A stretch of 64,000 nt of DNA from Molossus alvarezi (lineage: Eukaryota > Chordata > Mammalia > Chiroptera > Molossidae). Position 1 is the first letter of the stretch. Each line of letters begins with the position of its first letter. This document shows positions 1-11,339 of this stretch, one piece after another. A program made the position numbers and the translations under genes. The stretch lies in contig CM073887.1 of NCBI GenBank assembly GCA_037176705.1, positions 89,042,348 through 89,106,347 on the forward strand, given 5' to 3'. Under the pieces are notes generated by a model. It saw nothing but the letters and a program-made list of their open reading frames with translations. It was not told the DNA's origin and ran no database searches.

Positions 1-1075
1 CTCTGCTGTTTAGACCTTCCAACATGTTCTTTATTTCTTAAATGTCATTCTTCTTCTTTTTGGTGGTTTTTAATTTCCAACATGTTGATTTTCAACATTT
101 CTTTGTCTTTACTCATGGTGCTCATGTCCTTACACATTCTGTTGAGCTTCCTCAAGATCATGGTTCTGAATTCTAGCTCTGTTAACTTGCTTAACTGCAC
201 CTCAATTATCTAATCTTTAGTAGAGGTCTCTTGTTCTTTCATTTGGCATTTGTTTCTTTTTATCACCATTTTGGCTATCTCAGTGGGCTTTGGAGCCTGC
301 CAAATTTTCCCTGTGGGTGTTGGTGTTCTGCTGTTTGTGGCACCCTCTACTGGGTTTGGATGAGCGTGGGAGGACCCATGTTAAACACCACTGTCAAGTC
401 TTACCTTCCTGGGCAGAGTTGTAGGCCTAGGAATGGTTCAGTTATTCTCTAGGTTTTTGCTTGGAGGCTATTAGTCCCATTTACTTGAAGAGCCTTGGCT
501 TCTCAGTTTAATTGAAAACTCCCTTAGTTGTTCAGCATAAGGAGATTCCCCGAGGGTGAGGCAAATGCTGGTTGTTAATGAGCCTCAATTTGCATTTCAG
601 TGGCCACCAGTGGGGTTGAATCTCTGAGGAAGGGGCAGCCACCTCTCCCCAGAGCCCTGGGAAGGAATAAGATGACCACTGTCCTGAATGGGTGCAACTC
701 AGCAAAAGCTCTGAGCGCCCTCCAAATCCCAAGTGACCCCACACAGTTCCAGTTCAGTCGGCCCTCCCTCTGCAGAGCCCAAGGTGAGTGGCTGTGGCTA
801 TTTTAGCATCTGTCCCGGCTCTGCGTTGTGGAGCCACTTGGGAGTGTAACCCGGAGGGCGCAGCTCACAGTTGCTGCTGTCTGTGGGCTCCCAACCCCCC
901 TCTCATGCCTCCGCAATTCTACCAGGATTGAGTTAGTGTCCCTGGTTATATGATCCTCCAAGTTGCTTTTCTGTTGTTTTTTCCTGACGACTTGTCTTTA
1001 TTTTGTTGTAATTTCAGTTTGGTCCTCCTGGGAGATGGTCTGTGTAGTTTCCATTCACTCTGTCATCATTTTGGA
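1..1075 (-). mobile_element. L1 LINE 5' end (5'UTR and start of ORF1), antisense
   Basis: The plus strand is the reverse complement of the L1 5' region seen again at 62.1-63.1 kb and 46.1-47.8 kb in this window. For example, the 'GAGGCAAATGCTGGTTGTTAA' region at about 556-577 mirrors the one near 62,600, and the part at 20-330 matches 46,060-46,340. The element points left, so the rest of it lies outside the window. The 5' boundary near 1,075 is placed where similarity to the 62.1-kb L1 start stops. No intact ORF1 is seen. Confidence 0.8.
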
Positions 1076-1794
1076 ATCCTCCCAGATCTCATCTTAAATA
1101 TCACTACTTTCCTAACCCAACTGTCTCTTTTCAAGTTGTTTTGAACCCCTTGGCCTCTCTATCACACGTCCCTACTTTCTTTTCTTGACAGAACATATGC
1201 CTGATTTTCTTATCTATTCATCTTCCCTGCTTACTGTATCAAAAGTATTTGAAAACATACCTGGTTACATAGTATTGTTCTCTATAGTTGTTGACCAAAT
1301 TATCCTGAAATTAAAGACTTTCTTTCTACAGGACCCACTTGAGAATGAAACAATTCCCAAAGGACAGTTGGACAGCCCCTTTTTTCATCTGAAATGACTT
1401 GAAAACAGTCCTGACAGTCTTATGGAGCAGACCTCGTAAGGCCCTTTCTACTTATGAGAATTGTTTAACCTCTCTCTATGTTTATTTATCATGGGAAAAT
1501 CTGTCATTTGAAAGAAGTGACAATGAGCCAGAAACATCTTCCACTTTCCTGGGAAGCCTTAAACCCATTCACAATTGTACAATCTGGTCACACAGTTGAA
1601 ACTCAATTCATGGAAGGGAAGGAAGGAAAGAGTTTTTTATACTCAAGAGCTAAGACTAAAATGTATAAAGAAAAATTACAACTCCAGCAATAAGTATTGG
1701 CAGCTTCTCTGACAGCAAAATTCAATTTTAAAATAAATCAAGCAATTATTATTTATTTTGTTCATCCTTATCCAAGAATATTTCTCCACTAATT
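1076..1794. other. unassigned intronic sequence
   Basis: AT-rich sequence with no convincing open frame, RNA gene or repeat that I recognise. If the SPOCK1 assignment holds, it is SPOCK1 intron. Confidence 0.4.
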
Positions 1795-1988
1795 TTTAGA
1801 TAGAGTGGAAGGGAAGGAGGGGGAGAGAGAGAGAGAAACATCACATCAATTGGTTGCCTCCTGCATGACCCAACCCGGGCTGGGGATCGAACCTGCAATC
1901 CAGGTACATGCCCTTGACCAGGAATCAAACCCACAACCCTTCAGTCCACAGGCCGACGCTCTAAGCACTGAGCCAAATTGGCCAGGGC
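1795..1988 (-). mobile_element. Ves-type tRNA-derived SINE, diverged
   Basis: Read on the minus strand it starts 'GCCCTGGCCAATTTGGCTCAG' and continues through a tRNA-like B-box region, a (CT/GA)-rich core and an A/T tail. The many differences from the copies at 3.4 and 4.4 kb suggest an older subfamily. Confidence 0.85.
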
Positions 1989-2700
1989 AAATCAGGCAAT
2001 TGTTCAAACCAGAGTTAGACTTCAGGAAATCAGGCTTCGTGTTCAGAGAAGGCACATTATAATGTCATCAAAATTGTCTTAGCGATTTCACTGCGGCAGA
2101 CTTAGAAAGATAATGATGTGTTTAATGTTTCTGATTATGTCATTGGGCAAATTGGGGATCATGGAATAACTAGAGAAGAAGAGACTAAAAGGTATTTGGA
2201 AAGAAATAAACCAGTGACCATTCTAAGACCTGTGCCCTAGTCACAGTCCAGGCCAGCAGTTCACACCATGCCCGCACCTCACTCCTATTCTACTTTGTAT
2301 CATCTAAATGAAATTCAACCAAAAGGGAAATAAGATCCTATACCTATCTATAACAAGGATCATTTTGTTTTCTAATACATGGTGTCAAAGGAATAAAACT
2401 CCCTGCTGCATGACAAACATCACATAATGGGTGAAGCAGTGGGAAGCCCATTCTCTAAGAGCACAGGGTCATTGTGCCTTCCAAACCAAGATTACTCCAA
2501 GTCAAAAGGGGGAAAAGATGTCTAACAAGAAAATTATGTTTCCTTTCCTAAAAAGGTAACTCCATTATTTTAAGTCCAGATGCCATTCCTTAACCACACC
2601 AGAAAAAAGGCAATCACATCCTACTAAATGAAAAGGTAGCTGGAAGAAAGCCACTAGTCAACCCTCTCTCTTTTCATACAAAAGGAACTGAAGCTCCAAG
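1989..2700. other. unassigned intronic sequence
   Basis: No gene or clear repeat recognised. The sequence grades into old L1-like sequence toward 2.7 kb. Confidence 0.35.
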
Positions 2701-3438
2701 ACAAAGGGGTTCACCAGAGCCAAGACAAGCTCCCAGATTTCTTTACTCCCAAGTAGAGTAACCAACCACCCTGGTTGCTCAGAACTGTACTCATTTTATT
2801 ATTACAAGACCCTCATCTGACTTCCAGTTTCTGGCACATAAGGAGTTGGAAGTCATTACTCTGTGCGAACAAGTAAAAAGCTGGAAAACTGAAAAATCAA
2901 CAACTCTTCTTAGATCCATCAGAGAGGTAAGGTTACAGAACAAACTACTGCCCCCAGAATTAGAGAGATAAACAGGCAAATACAGAACATCACAACTTCT
3001 TAGAGTAGAAGAAACCCACAAGGAAGTACTCTTCAGTAATCAGTGCTGGGCTAGAAAAACCTGACTACAACTGCTGAATCACTGAAGGTTCATTATAAAT
3101 GAGTCTGAGAGTCAAAAATCCAGAGGGGCCCAGTCAGTTTTACATTCAGGAAACCTACCAGGCTCTCACAGTGAAAGTGAAAGAAAAATCCTGTCATGTT
3201 TCCACCTGGGAAGGGATGGGGGGTGAGGGGGTAGAAGAAAAACAACCAATTTAAAATATACCAGAGCATTCTGTTCCTTCAAAAAGGGCTGCCCACCAGA
3301 GAAACTAATTTACCAGAGCCTAAACTATTGTGATTTTATCAGAGCCAAAGTGACCTAAAAAAAAGAAAATATACAACTCAGCTCCCTCTAATCATCCTGT
3401 TTCACATAAGGGAGAAAATTTTTTAAGAAACATTGTGA

Positions 3439-3694
3439 GCCCTGGCCCGGTTTGGCTCAGCGGTTAGAGCGTCGACCTGCGGTCCGGAGAGACCCGGGTT
3501 CGGTTCCCACTAAGGGCATGTACCTTGGTTGCAGTTTGTCCCCGGCCCTGGTCGGTCGTGCAGGTGGCAGCCACTCAGTGTGTTCCTTTCACATCAATGT
3601 CTCTCTCTCTCTCTCTCTCTCTGTTCCTCTCTCTCCCTCCCACTCTACCTGAACAAAAAAATGGGAAAATGTCCTCGGATGAGGATAAAAAAAA
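3439..3694 (+). mobile_element. Ves SINE with 14-bp target-site duplication
   Basis: Full-length copy starting 'GCCCTGGCCCGGTTTGGCTC', with an A-box-like 'TGGCTCAGCGG' and B-box-like 'GGTTCGGTTCC' (the internal RNA polymerase III promoter of tRNA-derived SINEs), a (CT)n core and an A tail. It is flanked by perfect repeats 'AAGAAACATTGTGA' at 3,425-3,438 and 3,695-3,708, showing L1-type target-primed insertion. Confidence 0.95.
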
Positions 3695-4446
3695 AAGAAA
3701 CATTGTGAAGTTCAGAGTTCAAGGACCCAGTTTCACTAAAAGATTATTACCTAATCATAAGACATCTTCCCACCAAACCACTTAATGCCTATTTATCACA
3801 GATTCTTTTATTCAAAACATCATGTCAGCCTATCAAAAAAAATTTTTCAAAGGATACAAAAACACACTTTGAAGAAACTGAACAACATCAGAACCAGGGT
3901 CAGATATAGCAGGAATTCTGGAATTATCAGATCAGAACTTTTTAAAACTATGATTTATATGCTAAGGGCTCTAACAAAAAAAAATACATGAAAGAAAACA
4001 AGAAGTAAAAATGTAAGCAGAGAGAAGGAAATACTAAGAAAGAATCGAAAAGAAATGCTAGAGATAAAAAATATTGTAACAGAAAGGTAGAATCCCTTGT
4101 ATGGACTTATTAGTAAACTTGATATGGCAAATGAAAGATTGAGCTTGAAGATATGTCAGTGGAAACTTCCAAAACTGAAAAATGAAAAATAAAGACTGAA
4201 AAAGAAAGGTCAGAATATCCAAGAACTGTAGGACAACAACAAAAAGTGTAACATACATGCAACAGGGAATACCAAAAGGAAAAGAGAAAAATGAACAGAA
4301 GCCATATATGAAGCAATAATGACTGAAAATTTGCCTCAGATTAATGTCAGACACCAAACCACAAGTCCAGAAAGCTCAGAGACCACCACACATGGTAAAT
4401 GTCCTAAAAACTACACCTATGTATATCATATTAAAACTAAAGAAGA

Positions 4447-4708
4447 GCCCTGGCTGGTTTGGCTCAGCGGTTAGAGCGTCGGCCTGCGGTCCTGAGAGAC
4501 CCGGGTTCGGTTTCCGCTAAGGGCACGAACCTCGGCTGCAGTTTGTCCCCGGCCCTGGTCGGTTGTGCGGGTGGCAGCCACTCGATGTGTCCCTTTCACA
4601 TCGATGTTTCTCTCTCTCTCTCTGTTCCTCTCTCTCCCTCCCACTCTACCTGAACAAAAAATGGAAAAATGTCCTCGGGTGAGGATAAAAAAAAAAAAAA
4701 AAAAAAAA
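4447..4708 (+). mobile_element. Ves SINE with 14-bp target-site duplication
   Basis: Near-identical to the copy at 3,439, with a long A tail (about 4,687-4,711). Perfect flanking repeats 'AAAACTAAAGAAGA' lie at 4,433-4,446 and 4,709-4,722. It sits directly against the 5' end of the HAL1-like element. Confidence 0.95.
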
Positions 4709-4722
4709 AAAACTAAAGAAGA

Positions 4723-6848
4723 GACTTCTGGTCGACATGGTGGTGTAGGTAAACGCGGTATCACGTCCTCCCACAACCACATCAAAGGTACAACTAAACT
4801 ACAGAAGAACCATCATTCAGAACCGCCTGAAATCAAGATGAATGGAAGTACTACAACTACTGAATTAAAGAAGCAGCCACATTGAGACTGGTAGGAGGGC
4901 CAGAGGCGGAGGGGCTGGTCCCACACCCATGTGTGGTGGATAAAAATCAGGAGGACACCTAGGCTGGGAAGGTGCTCCCTGAGGACTTAGGGGTCCCCAT
5001 CCCACACCAGGGGACCTGCTCAGGGTTCCAGTGCCAGGAAGAGAACTCCCCTTAACTTCTGGCTGGAAAAACAAGTGGGAACTGAGGCTCAGGGAGCATG
5101 AGGTGGCTGAAGCCCCAGCCAGCTCCTCTTAAAGGGCCCATACATACTCCCTCTAAGTTTGGAGGGGAGACAGCTCAAGGGGCGCCAGAGACATACAGGG
5201 AAGAACTGAGCTGTTTGGCACTGGGGCGAGGGCTGGAGAGGGGGGTTTATCCTGGACAGATGTGCTGTCGGAGGCCTTTGTTCCTTTGGTGAGCCCTTCC
5301 CTGGGGCGGCAGACAGTCGCCATATCTGGGACTCCAGCAACCTGGATCACACTGGTTGTCCTGCCCTGGACATTCCCTGAGGCCCTGCCCCACCCAACTT
5401 TTAGGCCCACCCAAGCTGTTGCCAGTTGCTTAACCATAGGATTGGCCTGCCTTCAGGTTTTTCAATTCTTTCAAACAAGCAGCATCTGGTCTCAGATAGC
5501 CCCATACCTCTTGTTAAGTAATACGCAGAAACAAACACAGAGAGGCAGCTAAAATGAGGAGACAAAGAAACAGGTCCCAAATGAAAGAACAGAACAAAAC
5601 CCCAGGAAATAACTAAGCAAAATGGAGATAAGCAACCTAACAGATACTGAGTTCAAAATACTGCTTTATAAGGATGCTCAATGAACTTACTGAGAACCTC
5701 AGCGAACTTAGTGAGAGCCTCAAGATCATAAAAAAGGACCAGTCAGAAATGAAGGACGCACAGTCAGAAGTAAAGGAGGCACTAACTGAAATAAAGAATA
5801 ATTGACACAGATTCAATATTAGAGTAGGTAAAGCCAAGAAGCAAACCATTGATTTGGAATATAAGGAAGCAAAAAACACCCAATCAGAACAGCAAAAAGG
5901 AAAAAGAATCCCAAAAAAATGAGGATAGTGTAAGAAGCCCTTGAGACAACGTCAAGCATGCCAACATTCGCATCTTGGGGGTGCCGGAAGGAGAAGAGAG
6001 AGAACGAGAAATTGAAAACCTGTTTGAAACAATAATGGCAGAAAACTTCCCTAACTTGGTGAAGGAAACAGACATACAAGTCCAGGAAGCACAGACAGTC
6101 CCAAACAAGATGAACCCCAAGAGGCGCACACCAACTCACATCATCATCAAAATGCAAAAGGTTCAAGTCAAAGAGAGAATCTTAGAAGCAGCAAGAGAAA
6201 AGCAGTTAGTTACGGACAAGGGAGTTCCCATAAGACTGTCAGCTGATTTCTCAAAAGAAACTTTTTAGGCCAGTAGGGAGTGGCAAGAAATATTCAGAGT
6301 GATGAAAAGTAAGAACCTACAACCAAGGTTTCTCTATCCTGCAAAGCTGTCATTTAGAATCGATGGTCATATAAAGAGTTTCCCAATCAAGAAAAAGTTA
6401 AAGGAGTTCATCACCTCCAAACTGTTATTATATGAAATGATGAAGGGTTTTTTGAAGAAGAAAATAAAATATATGAACAAACTAAATGGCAATGAATACA
6501 TATCTATCGACAATTGAATCCACAAACAAAACGAACAGGCAGAACAAAAACATTCTCATAGGTACAGAGAACATTTTGTTCGTTGCCAGATGGGAGTTGG
6601 GTTGGGGGAATGGGTGAAAAAGGTGAAGGGGTTAAGGAGTACAAATTGGTTGCTTGACTGACAAGCCTCAAAGGAAAGGGGGTTGGGGGGTGGGAAAAAA
6701 TAAACCAGAGAACTTATATGCATAACCAATGGACACAGACAACAGTGTGGGAAAAGGTGGGAGGGGGGCAAGAGTGGGAAGGAGGGGGTCAATGGGGGAA
6801 AAATGAGAAATATCTGTAATACATTCAACAATAAAGATTGAAAAAAAC
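4723..6848 (+). mobile_element. HAL1-like (half-L1) element: 5'UTR, ORF1, 3'UTR, no ORF2
   Basis: About 2.1 kb, collinear over its whole length with the reverse complement of 40,740-42,885. It opens 'ACTTCTGGTCGACATGGTGG', aligned with the 'AC-TTTCGGTCAAGATGGCC' start of the other copy. A 5'UTR of about 0.8 kb follows, then ORF1-derived sequence (about 5,550-6,515, with coiled-coil, an 'ENFPNLVKETD' core and a 'LQPRFLYPAKLSFRI' C-terminal region), then directly the L1 3' end ('CAATAAAGATTG' near 6,829). No endonuclease or reverse transcriptase sequence lies between. ORF1 is broken by stops and frameshifts, so this copy is dead. The structure matches half-L1 retrotransposons, which depend on L1 in trans. 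Confidence 0.8.
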
Positions 6849-7064
6849 AACAACTAAATAACATCAAAGATAAAGAAAAATTTTTGAAAGAATCCAGAGG
6901 TGGGGAAAAACCTCTTACCTATGCAGAAACAAAGATAAGAATTAATCTGATTTCTAAAAACCATTCAAAGAAGATAATGGGTGAAATATTTAGTGTTGAG
7001 AAGAGAAAAAAAAACACCAACTTAAAATTCTCTATCTTACAAAATTATCCTTCAGGTATGGAGT

Positions 7065-7662
7065 TTCTTCAAAAAATTACAAATTAAACTGCCATTTGAC
7101 CCAGTGATCCCACTTCTAAAAATATATCCTAAGAAGCCTGAAACACCAATGAGAATATTTGCAACCCTATGTTCATAGCAGCACTATTTACAATAGCTAA
7201 GATCTGGAAACAGCCCATGCACCCATCAGTAGATGAGTGATTAACAAAGCTGTGGTACATTTACACAATGGAATGCTATGCAGCTATTAAAAAGAAGGAT
7301 CTCTTAACCTTTGAGATGACATGGAGGGACCTGGAGAGTATTAAGTTTTGTGAAATAAGCCAGTCAGGGAAAGACAAGTATCACATGTTCTCACTTATAT
7401 GTGGAATCTAATGAACAAAATAAACTAATGAACAAAACAGATCCAGACATGGAAGCAGGGAACAGACTGACAAATCTCTGAGGGAAAGGGGGTAGGGGGA
7501 GCGGGAAGAGACTAACCAAAGAACTTATATGCATATATGTATAACCAACAGACACAGACAATAGTGTGGTGAAGGCCTGGGGTGGGGGCAGGAGCAGGGT
7601 GGAGGGCGTCAATGGGGAAAAAGAGGGGGAACATTTCTAATACTCTCAACAATAAAGATACT
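7065..7662 (+). mobile_element. 5'-truncated L1 3' end (ORF2 C-terminus and 3'UTR)
   Basis: Contains the ORF2 C-terminal reading 'MFIAALFTIAKIWKQ', 'YTMECYAAIKKKDLL' (with stops) and the family 3'UTR 'AACTTATATGCATATATG', G-rich stretch and 'CAATAAAGATAC'. It lies within the ancient L1. Its 5' edge (7,060-7,090) is approximate. Confidence 0.85.
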
Positions 7663-7734
7663 TTATTTTTTTATGTGAAGGAGAAATAAAGACTTTCTCA
7701 AACAAAAATTGAATTTAATAGTGGTAGATCTTCC

Positions 7735-7972
7735 GCCCTGGCCAGTTTGGATCAGCGGTTGGAGCATTGGCCTGCGGTCTGGAGAGACCCGGGTTCGGTT
7801 CCGCTAGGGGCGTGTACCTCGGTTGCAGTTTGTCCCCAGCCCTGGTTGGGTCGTGTGGGTGGCAACCACTCAATGTGTCCCTTTCACGTCGATGTTTCTC
7901 TCTCTCTCTCTCTCCCTCCTACTCTATCTGAACAAAATGTCCTTGGGTGAGGATAAAAAATAAAAAAATAAA
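7735..7972 (+). mobile_element. Ves SINE with 18-bp target-site duplication
   Basis: Starts 'GCCCTGGCCAGTTTGGATCAG'. Flanking repeats 'AATAGTGGTAGATCTTCC' (7,717-7,734) and 'AATAGTGGTAGACCTTCC' (7,973-7,990) differ at one base, so the insertion is fairly recent. Confidence 0.95.
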
Positions 7973-8026
7973 AATAGTGGTAGACCTTCCTTTAACATAA
8001 GAAATGTTTTAAAAAAAATCCATCAG

Positions 8027-9700
8027 GCTGCAGCCGGGTGGGAAGGCTCAAGATGGCGTGCCTGTTGGAGACCCCAATCCGCATGAGCGTCCTTTCGGAA
8101 GTAACAGCTAGCAGTTGCCACTATGTTGACAGGCTATTTGACCCTGATCCCCAGAAAGCTCTACAAGGTGTCATAGACATGAAAAATGCTGTAATTGGAA
8201 ATAACAAGCAGAAGGCCAACCTCATTGTTTTAGGAGCTGTTCCAAGATTGTTGTACTTGCTTCAGCAAGAAATTTCAAGTACAGAGCTGAAAACTGAATG
8301 TGCAGTGGTATTGGGAAGTCTTGCTATGGGTACCGAAAACAATGTCAAGTCTCTACTAGATTGCCATATTATCCCTGCCTTACTGCAAGGACTATTGTCC
8401 CCAGACCTGAAGTTTATTGAAGCTTGCCTTCGATGCCTGCGTACCATCTTCACCAGTCCCGTCACTCCAGAGGAGTTATTGTACACAGATGCTACGGTGA
8501 TACCACACATCATGGCCCTGCTTAGCAGGTCGCGCTACACCCAGGAGTACATCTGCCAGATCTTCTCGCACTGCTGTAAAGGTCCAGATCATCAAACAAT
8601 TTTATTTAACCATGGTGCAGTTCAGAATATTGCTCACCTACTAACCTCAGTATCTTACAAAGTTCGAATACAAGCACTGAAATGCTTCTCAGTTTTAGCT
8701 TTTGAAAACCCCCAGGTATCGATGACCCTGGTAAATGTTTTGGTTGATGGAGAATTGTTACCACAAATTTTTGTGAAGATGTTACAGAGGGATAAGCCTA
8801 TTGAGATGCAACTCACATCAGCAAAATGTTTAACTTACATGTGTAGAGCGGGAGCAATTCGGACAGATGACAACTGTATTGTATTGAAGACATTGCCATG
8901 TTTGGTTCGAATGTGCAGTAAGGAGAGATTACTAGAGGAGAGAGTTGAAGGAGCTGAGACACTCGCCTACCTGACTGAACCAGATGTTGAGCTGCAGAGA
9001 ATTGCTAGCATTACTGATCACCTCATTGCCATGCTTGCTGATTATTTCAAGTATCCCAGCTCTGTGAGTGCCATCACTGATATTAAAAGGCTTGATCATG
9101 ACTTAAAACATGCTCACGAACTCCGCCAGGCTGCATTCAAGCTCTATGCCTCTCTCGGAGCAAACGATGAAGACATCCGGAAGAAGGTGAGTCTGGGAGA
9201 GGGGCGGCCCCCAGTCCTGACAGCCAGCAGGCAGGGAGTGACGTCAACCTGAAAGTCGTGGTGAAGAGCACTAACAGTGACTGTTTGAATATAATAAAGC
9301 AGTGACTAAAGGCATAATTGAAGGATGAATGGGACCCGGATTTGGGGGGTTGTTTGTTTTTAGAACATAGAGTGGCATGTCCGTGCTGGAATGACAAATA
9401 ACTGGTGTGCTTTTTTTGTGTCATTAATATGGATTATTGTGTTGCACATTTTGCATGTGTTTTGATAAAAATCAATTCTAGCACTGTGAAGCTTCAGACA
9501 CCTTGAAAGACCTAACACTAGAATTGTAAATGTTATTTATGAAAATACTTTCCAATGCCATTGAGAAATTTAAATTTATTGTATATTGTTCTTTGATATG
9601 TGGCTTAGTTGTGTTTTGATTTTTTTGCTACTGTGCAAGTTTGATGTGAATAAAATTTTTGTGGAATGATGAAAAATAAATAAATAAATAAAAAATTTTT
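8027..9700 (+). mobile_element. ARMC8: Processed retrocopy of ARMC8 short-isoform mRNA
   Basis: An intronless copy of ARMC8 exons. It has a 13-bp target-site duplication 'AAAAATCCATCAG' (8,014-8,026 and 9,701-9,713), an L1-endonuclease-like site ('TTTTAAAA' at the left junction), 5'UTR from 8,027, CDS 8,053-9,252 and a 3'UTR of about 0.4 kb. A polyadenylation signal AATAAA lies at 9,649-9,654, and an A-rich tail starts about 17 bases later (9,672-9,700). These are the hallmarks of L1-mediated retrotransposition. It sits in the ancient L1 next to a SINE, antisense to SPOCK1. No promoter of its own is evident. Confidence 0.93.
8053..9252 (+). CDS. ARMC8: ARMC8 retrogene, intact 399-codon beta-type short isoform
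   Basis: The frame encodes the N-terminal armadillo-repeat half of ARMC8, a scaffold subunit of the CTLH/GID-type ubiquitin ligase complex that also promotes alpha-catenin and HRS-linked turnover. Start: the ATG at 8,053 ([13 protein letters not shown]...) is the family start; an upstream in-frame GTG at 8,038 is 5'UTR. The exon-derived part runs to codon 378, '...NDEDIRKK'. There the copy continues through what would be the intron's splice donor (AAG/GTGAGT at 9,184-9,192), adding 21 residues (VSLGEG... to VTST) before TGA. The full-length protein has about 673 residues; the known short (beta) form ends near here, so a short isoform was copied rather than the gene being truncated after insertion. 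No stop or frameshift is present over 399 codons. Whether it is expressed cannot be told from sequence; a young but inactive pseudogene is the alternative. Confidence 0.85.
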   Translation: MACLLETPIRMSVLSEVTASSCHYVDRLFDPDPQKALQGVIDMKNAVIGNNKQKANLIVLGAVPRLLYLLQQEISSTELKTECAVVLGSLAMGTENNVKSLLDCHIIPALLQGLLSPDLKFIEACLRCLRTIFTSPVTPEELLYTDATVIPHIMALLSRSRYTQEYICQIFSHCCKGPDHQTILFNHGAVQNIAHLLTSVSYKVRIQALKCFSVLAFENPQVSMTLVNVLVDGELLPQIFVKMLQRDKPIEMQLTSAKCLTYMCRAGAIRTDDNCIVLKTLPCLVRMCSKERLLEERVEGAETLAYLTEPDVELQRIASITDHLIAMLADYFKYPSSVSAITDIKRLDHDLKHAHELRQAAFKLYASLGANDEDIRKKVSLGEGRPPVLTASRQGVTST

Positions 9701-9810
9701 AAAAATCCATCAGAAAAAAGAAAAATTATATAGGCCAAAAATTCAGATCCACAGAGAGAAACTAGGAGCATTAGAGAAGGAATAAGTGAAGGTAAAATAT
9801 TTCTCATGCT

Positions 9811-10003
9811 GCCCTGGCCAGGTGGCTCAGTTGGTTGGGGCATTGTCCCATATACCAAAAAGATTATGAGTTAGATTACTGGTCAGGGCACATACCTAGG
9901 TTGCAGGTTCAATCCTCTTGGGCATGTACAGCAGACAACCAATCAATGTTTCTCTCTCTTTCTCAGATCAATACAAAATATGTATCCTTCTGTGAGGATT
10001 AAC
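9811..10003 (+). mobile_element. Ves-type SINE, older
   Basis: Starts 'GCCCTGGCCAGGTGGCTCAG', with a diverged body, a short CT core and a tail ending in 'GAGGATTAAC'. A short (CA)n run follows at 10,009-10,021. Confidence 0.85.
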
Positions 10004-10617
10004 AAACATACACACACACACATCCTGTGCTATTTTGTCTCCCAAGCTTTGGGAACTATTGGTCCAAACCAGGTCAGGCAAATGGAGTGAGTACTAGAAC
10101 CTTCTAAATGACTCCAAAATTGGAGACTTCACAATTTTGTTCATAATTCTGTACAATGATTAGCAAAGTGACCATACTTCCCAGTAAAATCCCAGTCCAA
10201 CCTTCCACTGTTGTCCCAGCACAGTCATTGATCACATTCCCTTTCACACTCCAGTGTGTCCTGATTTGGGACAATCCACTATACAGGCAGCAGGTGGATG
10301 GCTCACCTGTCCATCACTATCTGAGCACCTGCTCTGGACCTGGCTCTGTGAGAATGAAGGAAACACAAAGGTGAGTGAGGTCGTTCCCAGCCCCAGAAGA
10401 TCAGGGCAAGGAGGAGAAGGAAACCACTGGACAATACAAAGTGATCAGGGTCACACATAGGTTTCCTCTGCCTTCTGCTGTGGGGATCACTGGGAAGGAG
10501 GACAGATGAATCAAAGGAGCCCCGCAGGTTCCTCAGGGAAAAGGGCAGGAAGAGCAGCTGACCAGTGTTGTAAGAACAACCAGTCAGCTCCACAGAGAGA
10601 AGTAGGTGGTTTCCCCA

Positions 10618-10870
10618 CTTTTTTTTTTATCCTCACCTGAGGACATTTTTGCATTTATCTTCAGAAAGAGCAGGAGGGAGAGAGGGAGGAAGAGAGAGAG
10701 AGAGAGAAACACTGATGTGAGAGAGATACATAGAATGGTTGCCACCCACATGACCCCAACCGAAGCCTGGGACAAACTGCAACTGAGGCAGGTGCCCTTA
10801 GCGGGAACCGAACCAGGGACTCTCTGGTCTGCAGGCTGACGCTCTAACCGCTGACCAAACTGGCCAGGGC
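10618..10870 (-). mobile_element. Ves SINE, antisense
   Basis: Poly-T at 10,619-10,628, then the reverse complement of the SINE: GA-rich core, 'GGGAACCGAACC' B-box complement, and head complement 'AACTGGCCAGGGC' ending near 10,870. Confidence 0.92.
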
Positions 10871-11084
10871 GGGTCGTTCCCTATTATAACAATGTTTTAA
10901 TTTGTGTTTCTACATGTTCAGGGAACTGGTGTGGTAAAAATTAATATGGGGGGAAAGCATGCAGTCTCTGATTCTTCTTGAGTAGTTATGAGAAAACCTG
11001 GTGCATCTTGTAATCTGTAGACATAGACGAAATGTTTGCATAGAAGAGATATTCTCCAAAATTAATTAGTTTTAAAACATATAT

Positions 11085-11320
11085 TGGATCATATTACTTC
11101 CTTGCTTAAAACCCTTCACGGGGTGATCACTGTGCTCAGAATAAAACCCACACCCCTTCCCATGGCCCACGAGCCCTGCCCTTTGTCTGCACCTGAACTC
11201 CTGCTGTTCTCACTCCAGCTCACTACGCTTTGGCCACCTGGAAAAATGCCAAGTTCCTTCCCACCTGAGCCCCTTGCTTGAGTTTTGCTGTCCCCTCTGC
11301 TGGACACTGTCCCTCCAGTG
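11085..11320 (+). mobile_element. L2 LINE fragment
   Basis: Matches the L2 3' region in style and word content: 'TTGCTTAAAACCCTTCA', 'AGAATAAAACCCACACC', 'GGCCCACGAGCCCTGCCC', then the pyrimidine-rich 3'UTR. Ancient and diverged. Confidence 0.65.
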
Positions 11321-11339
11321 CTTTAAAAGTCTGACTTGT

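Larger units (their letters stand above)
2700..9810 (+). mobile_element. Ancient L1 (5'UTR/ORF1 region) broken up by later insertions
   Basis: Degenerate L1 ORF1-like sequence on the plus strand can be followed in pieces: about 2,700-3,438, 3,709-4,446, 6,855-7,060, 7,665-7,734, 7,991-8,013 and 9,714-9,810. The pieces are separated by younger elements, most with clear target-site duplications. In the 3.9-4.4 kb piece, broken frames still resemble the ORF1 core ('MTENLPQ' near 4,318). The outer ends are uncertain. Confidence 0.6.

Noticed and set aside
3439..3694. tRNA-like head with A and B boxes that could be called a tRNA gene (also in other SINE copies)
   Set aside because: The tRNA-like part continues into a CT core and A tail, recurs dozens of times with target-site duplications, and lacks a full cloverleaf acceptor stem. 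It is a SINE.
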